Part shown: positions 53,881 to 62,475 of the stretch, in pieces
How the letters are laid out: the number at the start of each line of letters is the position of its first letter
How positions within the stretch are numbered: the stretch's first letter is position 1
DNA from: Pseudomonas sp. GD03919
GTDB lineage: Bacteria > Pseudomonadota > Gammaproteobacteria > Pseudomonadales > Pseudomonadaceae
Reading direction: 5' to 3'
Length of the DNA: 64,000 bases
NCBI RefSeq assembly: GCF_029814935.1
Contig: NZ_CP104582.1
Coordinates: 3,720,001-3,784,000, forward strand
Translations under genes and position numbers: made by a program
The notes under the pieces: model-generated
Databases searched by the model: none
Seen by the model: the letters and a program-made list of their open reading frames with translations, nothing else
What the model was told of the DNA's origin: nothing

Positions 53881-54537
53881 TTAAAGCGGACGCAGGTTGA
53901 TCTCGACGCGGCGATTTTGCGCGCGCCCCGCTTCGGTGGCGTTGCTGGCGATCGGCTGGCTCGGGCCGGCGCCGTACGCGGAGATGCGCTGCCCGGGGAC
54001 GCCGTTGGCGGTCAGGTAGTTGGCCACGCTCTGCGCGCGACGCTGCGACAGGCTCTGGTTCAGCTCCTGGGAGCCGGTGCTGTCGGTGTGGCCGACGATG
54101 TTCACGCCGTTCTTGTCGAATTCCTTGAACACCAGCACCAGCGAATTGAGGGTCGGGTAGAAGCTGCTGGAAATATCCGCCGAGTTGCTGGCGAAGGTGA
54201 TGTTGCCCGGCATGATCAGCTTCAGGTCATCGCCGTTGCGCTGCACCTGCACGCCAGTCCCCTGCAGGGTCTGACGCAGCTTGGCCTCCTGGGTGTCGAC
54301 GTAATAGCCATAACCACCACCGGCGGCGCCGCCGACAGCCGCACCGATCAGCGCGCCCTTGGTACGGTCCTTCTTGCTCGAGGTGGCCGCGCCGATCACG
54401 GCCCCGGTCGCAGCGCCGATGCCGCCATAGATACCGGCCTTGCTAGCCTGGCTTTCGCCGGTATAGGGATTGGTGGTACAGCCAGCCAACAGGGCCATGA
54501 CCGCAGTGGCTGCGATCAGATTACGCCTGGTCTTCAT
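53881..54537 (-). CDS. OmpA family lipoprotein with glycine-zipper domain
   Basis: A 218-residue outer-membrane lipoprotein. The signal ends in LLAGC with Cys20 as lipidation site. Residues about 35-80 are a glycine zipper (GIYGGIGAATGAVIGAATS, KGALIGAAVGGAAGGGYGYYVD), and the C-terminal OmpA domain (about 105-218) has IMPGNITFASNSADI, VNIVGHTDSTGSQELN, LSQRRAQSVANYL and EAGRAQNRRVEINL, the peptidoglycan-binding motifs with Asp and Arg. It is 137 nt after a close paralogue; the two resemble E. coli YiaD. It probably links the outer membrane to peptidoglycan. Confidence 0.93.
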   Translation of the reverse strand: MKTRRNLIAATAVMALLAGCTTNPYTGESQASKAGIYGGIGAATGAVIGAATSSKKDRTKGALIGAAVGGAAGGGYGYYVDTQEAKLRQTLQGTGVQVQRNGDDLKLIMPGNITFASNSADISSSFYPTLNSLVLVFKEFDKNGVNIVGHTDSTGSQELNQSLSQRRAQSVANYLTANGVPGQRISAYGAGPSQPIASNATEAGRAQNRRVEINLRPL

Positions 54538-54674
54538 AGGATTTCCTTGCAGATTCTTGGTATGGGCAGACTTGCCGCAGCCTTCGAGCTAACAGGGCGC
54601 GGCGAAGTTCCGCCCAAGCTTAACAGCCTGGGCGGACGAGAACTGCGATCTGCAGCAGGTCCGTGGCGCGTGCG

Positions 54675-55343
54675 TCACTGCACGCCCGGCAGCGGCCGCA
54701 GGGTGACCTCGACACGACGGTTTTGTGCACGCCCTTCGGCAGTGGCATTGCTCGCCACCGGCTGGTCAGGCCCCATGCCACGCGTGCTGACCCGGCTGCC
54801 ATCCACGCCCTGGGCGATCAGATAGCTGGCCACGCTCTGCGCGCGACGCTGCGACAGGCTCATGTTGTAGCTGTGCGAGCCGGTGCTGTCGGTATGGCCG
54901 ACCACCTCGATGCTGTTCTGGTTGTACTGACGGAAGGAGTTGGCCAGGTTGTTCAGCGGGGCGTAGAAGCTGCTGGCGATTTCTGCCGAATCGGTGGCGA
55001 AGGTGATGTTGCCGGGCATGATCAGCTGGATGACGTCACCCTGGCGCTGCACCTCGACCCCGGTGCCCTGCATCTGCCGGCGCAGCTCGGCCTCCTGCCT
55101 GTCGGCGTAGTAGCCATAACCGGCACCGGCCGCACCGCCCACCGCAGCGCCGATCAGCGCGCCCTTGCCGCGGTTGTCGTGATTGATCAGGGCGCCAGCG
55201 GCAGCGCCGGCCAGGGCGCCCAGACCGCCATAGGTGGCCGTCCTGTTCGAACTCGGGGCGCTCTGGTCATAAGGATTCTGCGAGGCACAGCCGGCCAGCA
55301 GCAGTGCAGCGGAGCAAGCAGCGATCAGGGATAGACGGGGCAT
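54675..55343 (-). CDS. OmpA family lipoprotein, paralogue of the neighbouring gene
   Basis: A 222-residue protein with the same layout: lipobox LLAGC (Cys19), glycine zipper (GGLGALAGAAAGALIN, KGALIGAAVGGAAGAGYGYY) and OmpA domain (IMPGNITFATDSAEI, IEVVGHTDSTGSHSYN, LSQRRAQSVASYL, EGRAQNRRVEVTL). By eye roughly two thirds of positions agree with the protein encoded at 53881-54537, so this is a tandem duplication that has diverged. The ATG at 55343 has GAGGAG upstream. It may be transcribed with the downstream copy. Confidence 0.93.
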   Translation of the reverse strand: MPRLSLIAACSAALLLAGCASQNPYDQSAPSSNRTATYGGLGALAGAAAGALINHDNRGKGALIGAAVGGAAGAGYGYYADRQEAELRRQMQGTGVEVQRQGDVIQLIMPGNITFATDSAEIASSFYAPLNNLANSFRQYNQNSIEVVGHTDSTGSHSYNMSLSQRRAQSVASYLIAQGVDGSRVSTRGMGPDQPVASNATAEGRAQNRRVEVTLRPLPGVQ

Positions 55344-55403
55344 GGCGATTTCTCCTCGAGGGACGGCAGAATGCCAGTGTAGACAGTGCCCGCGACAGCG
55401 GGT

Positions 55404-56051
55404 TCAGGCACGGATAAACGGGTTCTCGCGCATCTCGTCGCCCAGGCGCGTGTCCGGGCCATGGCCGGTGACCACGGTCGCGTCCTCGTCGAGGCGATAC
55501 AGGCGCTGCCTGATCGAACGCTCGATGGTGGCGTAGTCGCCGCCCCACAGGTCGGTACGGCCGATACCGCGACGGAACAGGGTGTCACCGGCGATCAGCA
55601 GCTTGGCATCGGCGAACCAGAAGCTCATCGAACCCGGCGTGTGCCCGGGCGTGTGCAGGGCTACACCACAGCCGCAGGCCAGCTCCTCGTCATCGGCCAG
55701 CCACTGGTCCGGCGCCGGCACCGGCGTGTAGGGCACGCCGAACATGCGGCACTGCATCTCCAGGTTGTCCCAGAGGAACTGATCCTCCTTGTGCAGGTGC
55801 AGCGTGGCGCCGGTCTTCTCCTTCATCTGCCCGGACGCAAGGAAGTGATCGAGATGGGCGTGCGTGTGAATGATGCTCACCACCTTGAGGCCATGGGCCT
55901 CCAGACGCGCCATGATCAGATCGGGATTACCGCCCGGATCGACCACGATGGCCTTCTTCGTCACGGGATCGCCAATGATCGTGCAGTTACACTGCAAAGG
56001 GCCGACGGGGAAGGTTTCACGGATCAGGGCGGGGCGTTCGGTGGTAGTCAT
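55404..56051 (-). CDS. MBL-fold metallo-hydrolase (glyoxalase II-like, YcbL type)
   Basis: A 215-residue metallo-beta-lactamase-fold enzyme. The zinc motif is IIHTHAHLDHFLASG, later ligands are LHTPGHTPGSMSFW, LIAGDTLFRRGIGRTDLWGG and VVTGHGPDTRLGDE. Length and the GRTDLWGGD loop fit the YcbL/GloB2 group, which hydrolyse S-lactoylglutathione-like thioesters slowly; the C-terminal glutathione-binding helices of true GloB are missing. The start follows GGTCTCC in the other strand sense (AGGAGACC... ATG unclear). Stands alone between the lipoprotein gene and the regulator. Confidence 0.93.
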   Translation of the reverse strand: MTTTERPALIRETFPVGPLQCNCTIIGDPVTKKAIVVDPGGNPDLIMARLEAHGLKVVSIIHTHAHLDHFLASGQMKEKTGATLHLHKEDQFLWDNLEMQCRMFGVPYTPVPAPDQWLADDEELACGCGVALHTPGHTPGSMSFWFADAKLLIAGDTLFRRGIGRTDLWGGDYATIERSIRQRLYRLDEDATVVTGHGPDTRLGDEMRENPFIRA

Positions 56052-56167
56052 CAGGAGACCTCGTAACGAAAAGATCAGCAGTTTACCCTGTCATGGCTGC
56101 AATGCTGGCCAGCTCCGGAAGCATGCTGAAAACCTGAATGGGCGGCGGTTACAGCCGCACTGCAGCC

Positions 56168-58912
56168 TCAGTGCAACAGGCCAAGCGCCTTGGCGCGTGC
56201 CACGGCCTGAGTGCGGCGCTCGACATCGAGCTTGCTGTTGATGTGCCGCGCATGGGTCTTGACCGTATGCAGGGAGATGAACAGGCGTTCGCTGATCTGC
56301 TGGTTCGAGTAGCCACGGGCGATCAGCTGCAAGACAGCCAGTTCACGCGTACTGAGCCTTTCGCTCGGCGCTCCTGCCTCGGGCTCGGGTGACTCCGCAA
56401 CCGGCTGCTCCTGTGGCAGTGCAGCAAGCAGGCTATCCCGAACCTGACATGATGCACCCCGCCCCCGCAGGCTCTCTCGTAGCCACTGCGGCTGGTGCTG
56501 CAGCAACTCGACGAAAGGCAGCAGCGCGCCACCCTGAGCCAGGTCCAGGCAATTGTCGAGCAACTCACGGGCCTCTCGCTCACGGCCAGTCTGCTTAAGC
56601 AACTGCGCGAGCTGAGCCTGCGCCATCAGCCCCACCAGTTGCCCTCCCAGCCCGTGGGCTCGCTGCTGCAACGCCCGCAGGCGGCGCTCGGCCTGCTCCA
56701 GCCCGCCGGTCAGGCGCTCCAGAGCCGCCAGTTGCAAGTCGATGTGCAATGCCAGTTGCGGGTGAAACTCGGGAGCCAGGGCACGCCCTTGCTCGCCATA
56801 GGTTTCCGCCAGTTGCGGTAGCCAGGCGGCGGCCAGTTCAACCTGGCCCTGGCGTAACCACAACTCGCACTTCATCAGGGTGATCATCGCCAAATAATAA
56901 ATCGCCGGCACATCCCAGATATGCATCAGCCGCTCGGCCTCACCGAGCAGGGCAAATGCCTCGGCAGAGCGGCCTTCACGGCCTTCCAGGCTGGCGAGCA
57001 CGCAGTAACCGATCAGCGCCGCGACATCGCGACAGGCCCTGGCTTCAGCAACCCCGGCGCGCACCTGTTCGGCGGCTTGAGGCTGCAGTCGCAGGCTGAG
57101 CAGATAGCCCTCGTAAATGGTCAGGCGTGCCCGTACCGAGTAATGCCGCTGGGCTGGCAGACGCTGCGCCAGCAGCAAGCCCTGGTGCACCTCATCCTGC
57201 GCCCGCGCTATTTCGCTGCGAGCCTGCAACACCCGAGCGCGTTCATAGTGCGCCAGGGCTTCGAACAGTGGATTACCGATGCGCTGCGCCAACTCCAAGG
57301 CGTCACGATTGAGCCCGCGTGCGCGCCAGAGATCCCCCCGCACCACGGCCAGATTGGACAGGGTGGACAGACACATGTAATGGGGGCCGTAACGTTCCAC
57401 AGGCAGGCATGCAAGCGCCTCGCTGCACTGCTGCTCGGCACGCTCGCCATCACCACGGCCACGCGCGATGACACCATCGAGCGCCTGCCACTGGGCCAGC
57501 ATGCTGCGCTGGGTCGTGGCATCGGCCGCCGGCAGGAATCGCCCGAGCTGACCGAGCAACTCCTGCGCAGCATCAAGCTGACAGGCCAGTGCCAGCGCCC
57601 AGCCGTAGATCATGATCAAACGTGGCGTGCTGGCCAGCAAATCGTCCGGCAGATTGGTTTTCCAGCGCAGCAGCATGGCAATGTTCTGCTCGGCCAGCAT
57701 CTGCTCTTCGGAGAGGTTCTGCACCAGGCTGGCGGCCACATCCACCTGCCCCGCCAGCAGCGCCTGTTCGATGGCATCGTCGAGCATGCCCTGCGCCGTG
57801 AACCAGCGACAGGCTCGCAGGTGAGCATGGCCGCGGGAATGACTCAGACGCTCGGCCGGGCGGGCATTGAGCAGATCGGAAAACAGGTGGTGGTAACGGA
57901 ACCAGTGCCCCTGCTCGTCGAGTGGCACCAGAAAGACCTGATTGGCCTGCAACTGTCGGATGATCGCGGCACTGTCATGGCTGTCCCGCACGGCATCGCA
58001 CAGCTCAGCGCAAAAGCGTTCCAGGCAGGCGGTATCGTAAAGAAAGTGCTGCACATCAGCGGGCTGACGCTCGATGACCTCCTCAAGCAGGTAGTCACGA
58101 ATCAGCCCGTCACCACCGTACAACCGCAGCCCATCGCCAGCGTCCCTGTGCTCTTCGAGCGCCAGCAGCCAGAGGCGCAAACCGGCAATCCAGCCCTCGC
58201 TGCGCTGCAGAATGCCGATAGCTTGCTGCCGCTCCAGGCACGCGCCCTGACTCGCCAGCAGGGCATCGAGCTCGGCAGCCGTGAGGCGCAGATCCTGCTC
58301 GTTCAACTCGAGCAATTGCCGTGACAGGCGCAAACGGGCCAGATGCCAGTCAGGACGCTGGCGGCTGGTGACCAATAGCAATACACCAGGCGGCAGATGA
58401 TTGAGGAAGAATTGCAGGCAACGATCGAGCACCGGACCCTGCGCCAGGTGATAGTCATCCAGCACCAGCAACAGCGGCTGACCATCGTCAAGGCGTTGAG
58501 TGAGCTCATCGAGCAAACCGTCGAGCCATTGCTCGAAGGCGAAGGGCTGGTGACGCTGGCGCATTTTCAGCAGGCTGAGAGCATCCTCGCCCAGACCAGG
58601 GTGAAACTGCTGCAAGCCCTGCAGCAAACGCTCGAGAAAACGCCCCGGATCATGGTCGCGTTCACTGAGCCCGAGCCAGAGGCTGTGCCAGTGATCGGGT
58701 AAGCGCTCACAAAATTCGATAGCCAGAGAACTCTTGCCAAACCCTGCCGGAGCACTAACCAGTAACAGGCGCCCCTGCAGTCCCTCTTCGAGACGCTCGC
58801 ACAGCCGGGGGCGCGGCACATGCCCCTCAGGCAGCGGAGGACGATAGAAACGCGCTTCCAACGGCGTGGCCGGCGTAAAAGGGCAACCTGGCGAGCGAGA
58901 AAGGTCTGTCAT
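56168..58912 (-). CDS. MalT-like LuxR family transcriptional activator
   Basis: A 914-residue STAND-type regulator like MalT and AlkS. The NTPase part has Walker A SAPAGFGKSSLAIEF (about 52-66) and Walker B LLLVLDDYHLAQGP; WH-type and TPR-like helical repeats with many Gln/Leu/Ala fill 400-830; the LuxR helix-turn-helix at the C-terminus is LSTRELAVLQLIARGYSNQQISERL and LHTVKTHARHIN. Such proteins are activated by an inducer plus ATP. The neighbouring ligase, DUF1302 and DUF1329 genes are the probable targets. A terminator for DUF1329 separates it from them. Confidence 0.92.
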   Translation of the reverse strand: MTDLSRSPGCPFTPATPLEARFYRPPLPEGHVPRPRLCERLEEGLQGRLLLVSAPAGFGKSSLAIEFCERLPDHWHSLWLGLSERDHDPGRFLERLLQGLQQFHPGLGEDALSLLKMRQRHQPFAFEQWLDGLLDELTQRLDDGQPLLLVLDDYHLAQGPVLDRCLQFFLNHLPPGVLLLVTSRQRPDWHLARLRLSRQLLELNEQDLRLTAAELDALLASQGACLERQQAIGILQRSEGWIAGLRLWLLALEEHRDAGDGLRLYGGDGLIRDYLLEEVIERQPADVQHFLYDTACLERFCAELCDAVRDSHDSAAIIRQLQANQVFLVPLDEQGHWFRYHHLFSDLLNARPAERLSHSRGHAHLRACRWFTAQGMLDDAIEQALLAGQVDVAASLVQNLSEEQMLAEQNIAMLLRWKTNLPDDLLASTPRLIMIYGWALALACQLDAAQELLGQLGRFLPAADATTQRSMLAQWQALDGVIARGRGDGERAEQQCSEALACLPVERYGPHYMCLSTLSNLAVVRGDLWRARGLNRDALELAQRIGNPLFEALAHYERARVLQARSEIARAQDEVHQGLLLAQRLPAQRHYSVRARLTIYEGYLLSLRLQPQAAEQVRAGVAEARACRDVAALIGYCVLASLEGREGRSAEAFALLGEAERLMHIWDVPAIYYLAMITLMKCELWLRQGQVELAAAWLPQLAETYGEQGRALAPEFHPQLALHIDLQLAALERLTGGLEQAERRLRALQQRAHGLGGQLVGLMAQAQLAQLLKQTGREREARELLDNCLDLAQGGALLPFVELLQHQPQWLRESLRGRGASCQVRDSLLAALPQEQPVAESPEPEAGAPSERLSTRELAVLQLIARGYSNQQISERLFISLHTVKTHARHINSKLDVERRTQAVARAKALGLLH

Positions 58913-59015
58913 CAGCCTGTTCTTGAAATTCTTCTGTCTGCATCGGCGGGTTCTGGCTGAACCCAGACTAACGAGTTGTTACGGGCATTTGAAGCACCCG
59001 CTACAGTCCGTAACG

Positions 59016-59040
59016 AAAAAGCCGGCGCAAGGCCGGCTTC
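59016..59040 (-). terminator. Terminator of the DUF1302-DUF1329 unit
   Basis: On the minus strand AAGCCGGC-CTTGC-GCCGGCTT is followed by TTTCG, 23 nt past the stop of the DUF1329 gene. Confidence 0.88.
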
Positions 59041-59062
59041 ATCGTGTTGCCCTGGACAGGTT

Positions 59063-60436
59063 TTAGCGAACGCCGGCCTGACGAAGAGCAGCCGGAGTAT
59101 AGTCGCTGCTGGATGGCTTGTAGTTGAAGTCGTAGGCCTGTTTCTCCTCGTTCTTCATACCCATGGCCAGGTAGCGACCGGACAGCAGGTCGTACAGGGT
59201 TTCCACGGTGTACCACGGCACTTGCTTGTCGTAGTAGTACTGGGCATGGGCCTCAGCTACGCGCCACAGGGTGCCACGGCCATCGTAGTGGTCGATCAGA
59301 GCGGCTTGCCAGGTATCCTCGTCGAGGTAGAAGTCACGCTTGGCATAGATGTGACGCTCGCCCGATTTCAGGGTTGCAGTGACATGCCAGACACGGTGCA
59401 GCTCGTAACGAGTCAGATCCTGATTGATGTGACCAGCCTTGATGATGTCCGCGTACTTCAGGTTCGGCGAATCCAGCTTGTAGGCGTTGTAGGGGATGTA
59501 GATCTCCTTCTTGCCAACCAGCTGCCAGTCGTAGCGATCCGGCGCACCGTTGTACATGTCGAAGTTATCGGACGTACGCAGACCATCAGCAGCGGTACCC
59601 GGACCGTCGTAAGACACCTGCGGGGCACGACGCACACGACGCTGACCAGCGTTATAGAGCCATGCCAGACGCGGCTCCTTCACCTGGTTGAGGGTTTCGT
59701 GCACCAGCAGCACGTTACCGGCCAGACGCGACGGAGCGGTTACGCGCTGCTTGAAGTAGAACAGGACGTTGCTTTCCTTGCTCGGGTCGAAGTCGGTCAG
59801 GGCATCGCGGAAGGTGAACTCATCCTGGAAGTAGACCAGCGAGTAGGAACCATTCGGCTGCGGAGTCGCCTGGGTTACCACGCGACGCAAGCTACCGCCA
59901 CGATAACGGGTGATGTGGTTCCAGATCACTTCCAGGCCGTTCTGCGGGATCGGGAAGGGGTTGGCGGTCTGGAAGTTCTCCAGGCCGTTGCCACCTTCCA
60001 CCATCCTGGTGTTCACCGCATTCTGCTTGGTCGCCTCGAGCACCGCAGCCGGCAGAGTGGCCGAACGGTGAGTTGGGTAGACCGGCATCTTGTAGCTTTC
60101 AGGGTAGCGCTTGAACATCGCCAGCTGACCAGGGGTCAGCTTGTCCTTGTACTGCTCGACGTTCTGCGCGGTGATGGTGAACAGCGGCTGCTCGTTGGCG
60201 AACGGATCGGCCAAAAAGCCACGCGGATCGACCGCACCGGCATTGGTCGGCAGGCCGCCAGTCCAGGCCGGGATCGAGCCATCGGCATTGCCTGCCATCT
60301 CGGCGCCCACCGGGGTCAGGGTGGTGCCCAACTTCGCAGCCTCGTCAGGCGACACTGCCGCCATCACGCCGGTCGCCAGCAGAGACAGGGTCAGCACGCC
60401 GGATTGCAACAGGTTTTTTTTCACGTTCATCTGCAT
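59063..60436 (-). CDS. DUF1329 family outer-membrane lipoprotein-sorting-like protein
   Basis: A 457-residue exported protein. The signal peptide (NVKKNLLQSGVLTLSLLATGVMA) is cut before AVSPDEAAKLG. The DUF1329 blocks are PVGAEMAGNADGSIPAWTGG, NPFPIPQNGLEVIWNH, RLAWLYNAGQRRVRRAP and RHIYAKRDFYLDEDTW. DUF1329 proteins have a LolB-like fold and almost always accompany DUF1302, in clusters for sterols, long-chain or other hydrophobic substrates. The start is ATG at 60436, 4 nt after AAGGA; ATG at 60430 is an alternative. It starts 24 nt after the DUF1302 gene, so the two are one operon. Confidence 0.92.
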   Translation of the reverse strand: MQMNVKKNLLQSGVLTLSLLATGVMAAVSPDEAAKLGTTLTPVGAEMAGNADGSIPAWTGGLPTNAGAVDPRGFLADPFANEQPLFTITAQNVEQYKDKLTPGQLAMFKRYPESYKMPVYPTHRSATLPAAVLEATKQNAVNTRMVEGGNGLENFQTANPFPIPQNGLEVIWNHITRYRGGSLRRVVTQATPQPNGSYSLVYFQDEFTFRDALTDFDPSKESNVLFYFKQRVTAPSRLAGNVLLVHETLNQVKEPRLAWLYNAGQRRVRRAPQVSYDGPGTAADGLRTSDNFDMYNGAPDRYDWQLVGKKEIYIPYNAYKLDSPNLKYADIIKAGHINQDLTRYELHRVWHVTATLKSGERHIYAKRDFYLDEDTWQAALIDHYDGRGTLWRVAEAHAQYYYDKQVPWYTVETLYDLLSGRYLAMGMKNEEKQAYDFNYKPSSSDYTPAALRQAGVR

Positions 60437-60460
60437 AGTGTCCTTATTCCTCGTTCGCAT

Positions 60461-62260
60461 TTAGAAGCTCACGCCGAAGCTGACGGCCAGGAAGTCGCGG
60501 TCGACCAAAGTGTTGTAGTCGCCGCCGAAGAAGTTGGTGTAGGAGAGGCTGGTGGTGTAGGTGTTCTGGTATTCGGCATCGAGTCCGATGCTGATGGCCT
60601 TGGCGCCTTCGTTGAACACCGGCCCATAGCCGTCCACGTCATGGGACCAGGCTACATTCGGCTTGAGGTTGATACCGGCGAACACGTTGTTGTAGTCGAG
60701 GATGCCACGCGCCCGGTAGCCCCAGGAGCCGGAGGTGTAGAAGCCATGCCGGCCGTTCATGGCGATGGCGCTCGCATCGTTGTAACCGCCGTAGATCGCA
60801 TCGCGGCCATAACGTACCTTGTCCAGGCTTTCCAGGCCACCGATGCGGGTGTAGCCGATCTCGCCGACCAGGGTCATCCGCTCGGCGCCGAGTACCTGAT
60901 CGATGAAGTGGGTGAAGGTGGTCTGCAACTGGGTGACTTCCTTGCGGTTGTAACCTCGGTGCGCCTGCCCGGCCTGGGCCTGCGCCGCCGATACGTTGCC
61001 GACGGCCAGCGCACCGCCGATGCCGCTGGCCAACCAGCCGGTAGTGTCGACTGTATTGATCTGCAGCGGCATGTTCGGCCGGTAGCTGATCTCGCCCTGC
61101 CACGCGGTGCCGGTGGGCAGGGTGGTCGAGAAGCTGGCGCCATACAGGCGGATGTCTTCCGGGTAGTCCAGGAAGTAGCTGCCGGTTCCCAGCAGGCCCA
61201 GGGAAACGAATGGCGTCCGGAAAGCCGCCGGAAGACGTCCCGCGGTAGTCGCGATGGCGGCAATGGATGCCGCATCGGCATTGATGTAGCTCACGTTCGG
61301 CGTGCGGCTATGGTAGTTGAGCGCATACAGGCCGTATTCGGCCTCGTCGCCCAGCCAGCGCAGGGCCACGCCCCACTGGCCGCTGTCGCGCGCATCGTTG
61401 TCTCCGGCACGGCGCAGCATGACACCCTCGGAGCTGCCGGCGGCTCCCACGGCGCCCAGGGCGCCGGCCAGTCCCGCGGGATAGCTCTGCACATGGTAGT
61501 TGCTGGCACAACCATCCTGCAGCACGTCGACGGCGAAGAAGGTACCGCAGTTGTCGACGACCGTCTGGTCCCACTCCAACTGGTAGAAGGCCTCGGCAGA
61601 CAACCGGTCGGTCAGACTCTGAGCCACATAGAGCATATTGACCGGGATCAGGCCTTCCTTGACCTCGGCACCTGGGCGGCGGAAGGCGGCGACGTCGACC
61701 GGGTTGATCGCGTTGATGCCGTTGATGATGAAGGTGCTCTCACCCCAGCTCACCACCTGCTTGCCCAGACGTACCGATCCAGGCTGGTCACCGATCGCGT
61801 AGTTGTGGTAGATGAAGGCGTCGAGAATCTCGGCCCCCGATGACTGTGCTCCCTCCTTGCGGTTGCTATCGCTGATGTCCTTGAAAAGGCGGCTTTCGTC
61901 CTTCAGTTCGAAGTCATACCAGTACTTGCCGCGCCCGAATACGCCGGTGTCGCCGTATTTAAGTTCAAGATCGTGGATACCCTTGAAGATCTTCGAGAAG
62001 GTCTCGCCGCGCTTGAAGTTCAGGCGGCCGTCGTCACCGGTCTGGGTGAAGCCGGTACCGCCATTGGACGAACCGATCAGGTCACGATCCCGTTTGGCGG
62101 TCGACAAGCTCGCCCCCACCGACAGCGACGAGTCGAACTGCCCTTCGATCTCACCGATATTGAAAGTGACGCCGAATGCCGGAGCGGCAAGGGTGGAAGC
62201 GAGGCTGACGGCCAACGGCAGTTTTGCCAGGCGCCAGTAGGGTTTTGTTTTTGTTGTCAT
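60461..62260 (-). CDS. DUF1302 family outer-membrane protein
   Basis: A 599-residue predicted beta barrel. A signal peptide (LAKLPLAVSLASTLAAPAFG) precedes VTFNIGEIEGQFDSSLSVGAS, the usual DUF1302 start. WGESTFIINGINAINPVD is the family hallmark, and the sequence alternates amphipathic strands with turns rich in Asn/Gly to the final DRDFLAVSFGVSF, with C-terminal Phe as for BAM substrates. It probably forms a pore or binding site for a hydrophobic substrate and acts with the downstream DUF1329 protein. The 215 nt upstream of it should hold the promoter and an activator site. Confidence 0.9.
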   Translation of the reverse strand: MTTKTKPYWRLAKLPLAVSLASTLAAPAFGVTFNIGEIEGQFDSSLSVGASLSTAKRDRDLIGSSNGGTGFTQTGDDGRLNFKRGETFSKIFKGIHDLELKYGDTGVFGRGKYWYDFELKDESRLFKDISDSNRKEGAQSSGAEILDAFIYHNYAIGDQPGSVRLGKQVVSWGESTFIINGINAINPVDVAAFRRPGAEVKEGLIPVNMLYVAQSLTDRLSAEAFYQLEWDQTVVDNCGTFFAVDVLQDGCASNYHVQSYPAGLAGALGAVGAAGSSEGVMLRRAGDNDARDSGQWGVALRWLGDEAEYGLYALNYHSRTPNVSYINADAASIAAIATTAGRLPAAFRTPFVSLGLLGTGSYFLDYPEDIRLYGASFSTTLPTGTAWQGEISYRPNMPLQINTVDTTGWLASGIGGALAVGNVSAAQAQAGQAHRGYNRKEVTQLQTTFTHFIDQVLGAERMTLVGEIGYTRIGGLESLDKVRYGRDAIYGGYNDASAIAMNGRHGFYTSGSWGYRARGILDYNNVFAGINLKPNVAWSHDVDGYGPVFNEGAKAISIGLDAEYQNTYTTSLSYTNFFGGDYNTLVDRDFLAVSFGVSF

Positions 62261-62434
62261 CGACGCTACTCCATGTGTTTTTTGTTATGGATGCTTTGAC
62301 TATAGCCAGCGGCTGCTACTGCTTGATCCCTCGAAAGTGTGATTTGCAGCTTCCACCACTCTGGCTCGCAGGTTTCAGACCCTGTGTCTAGCAAGCATGG
62401 ACGTGAAACAGCAATTAGCAAGCCAAACGCTTGT

Positions 62435-62467
62435 TTGACTGGGCGGTCACTTTCGCCGCCCAGTCAA
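62435..62467 (-). terminator. Hairpin downstream of the acyl-CoA ligase
   Basis: TTGACTGGGCGG (62435-62446) pairs perfectly with CCGCCCAGTCAA (62456-62467) around a 9-nt loop. It lies 8 nt past the ligase stop on the minus strand; the T tract is missing, so it may act with another factor. Confidence 0.6.
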
Positions 62468-62475
62468 TTCGCACC

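Noticed and set aside
58976..61843. A 955-codon open frame opposite the DUF1329 and DUF1302 genes
   Set aside because: Antisense shadow with low-complexity Val/Gly/Arg composition; the minus-strand genes have signal peptides and family motifs.
62261..62430. Search for a sigma-54 or MalT-type box in front of the DUF1302 gene
   Set aside because: No GG-GC spacing and no repeated GGATGA-like motif was convincing.
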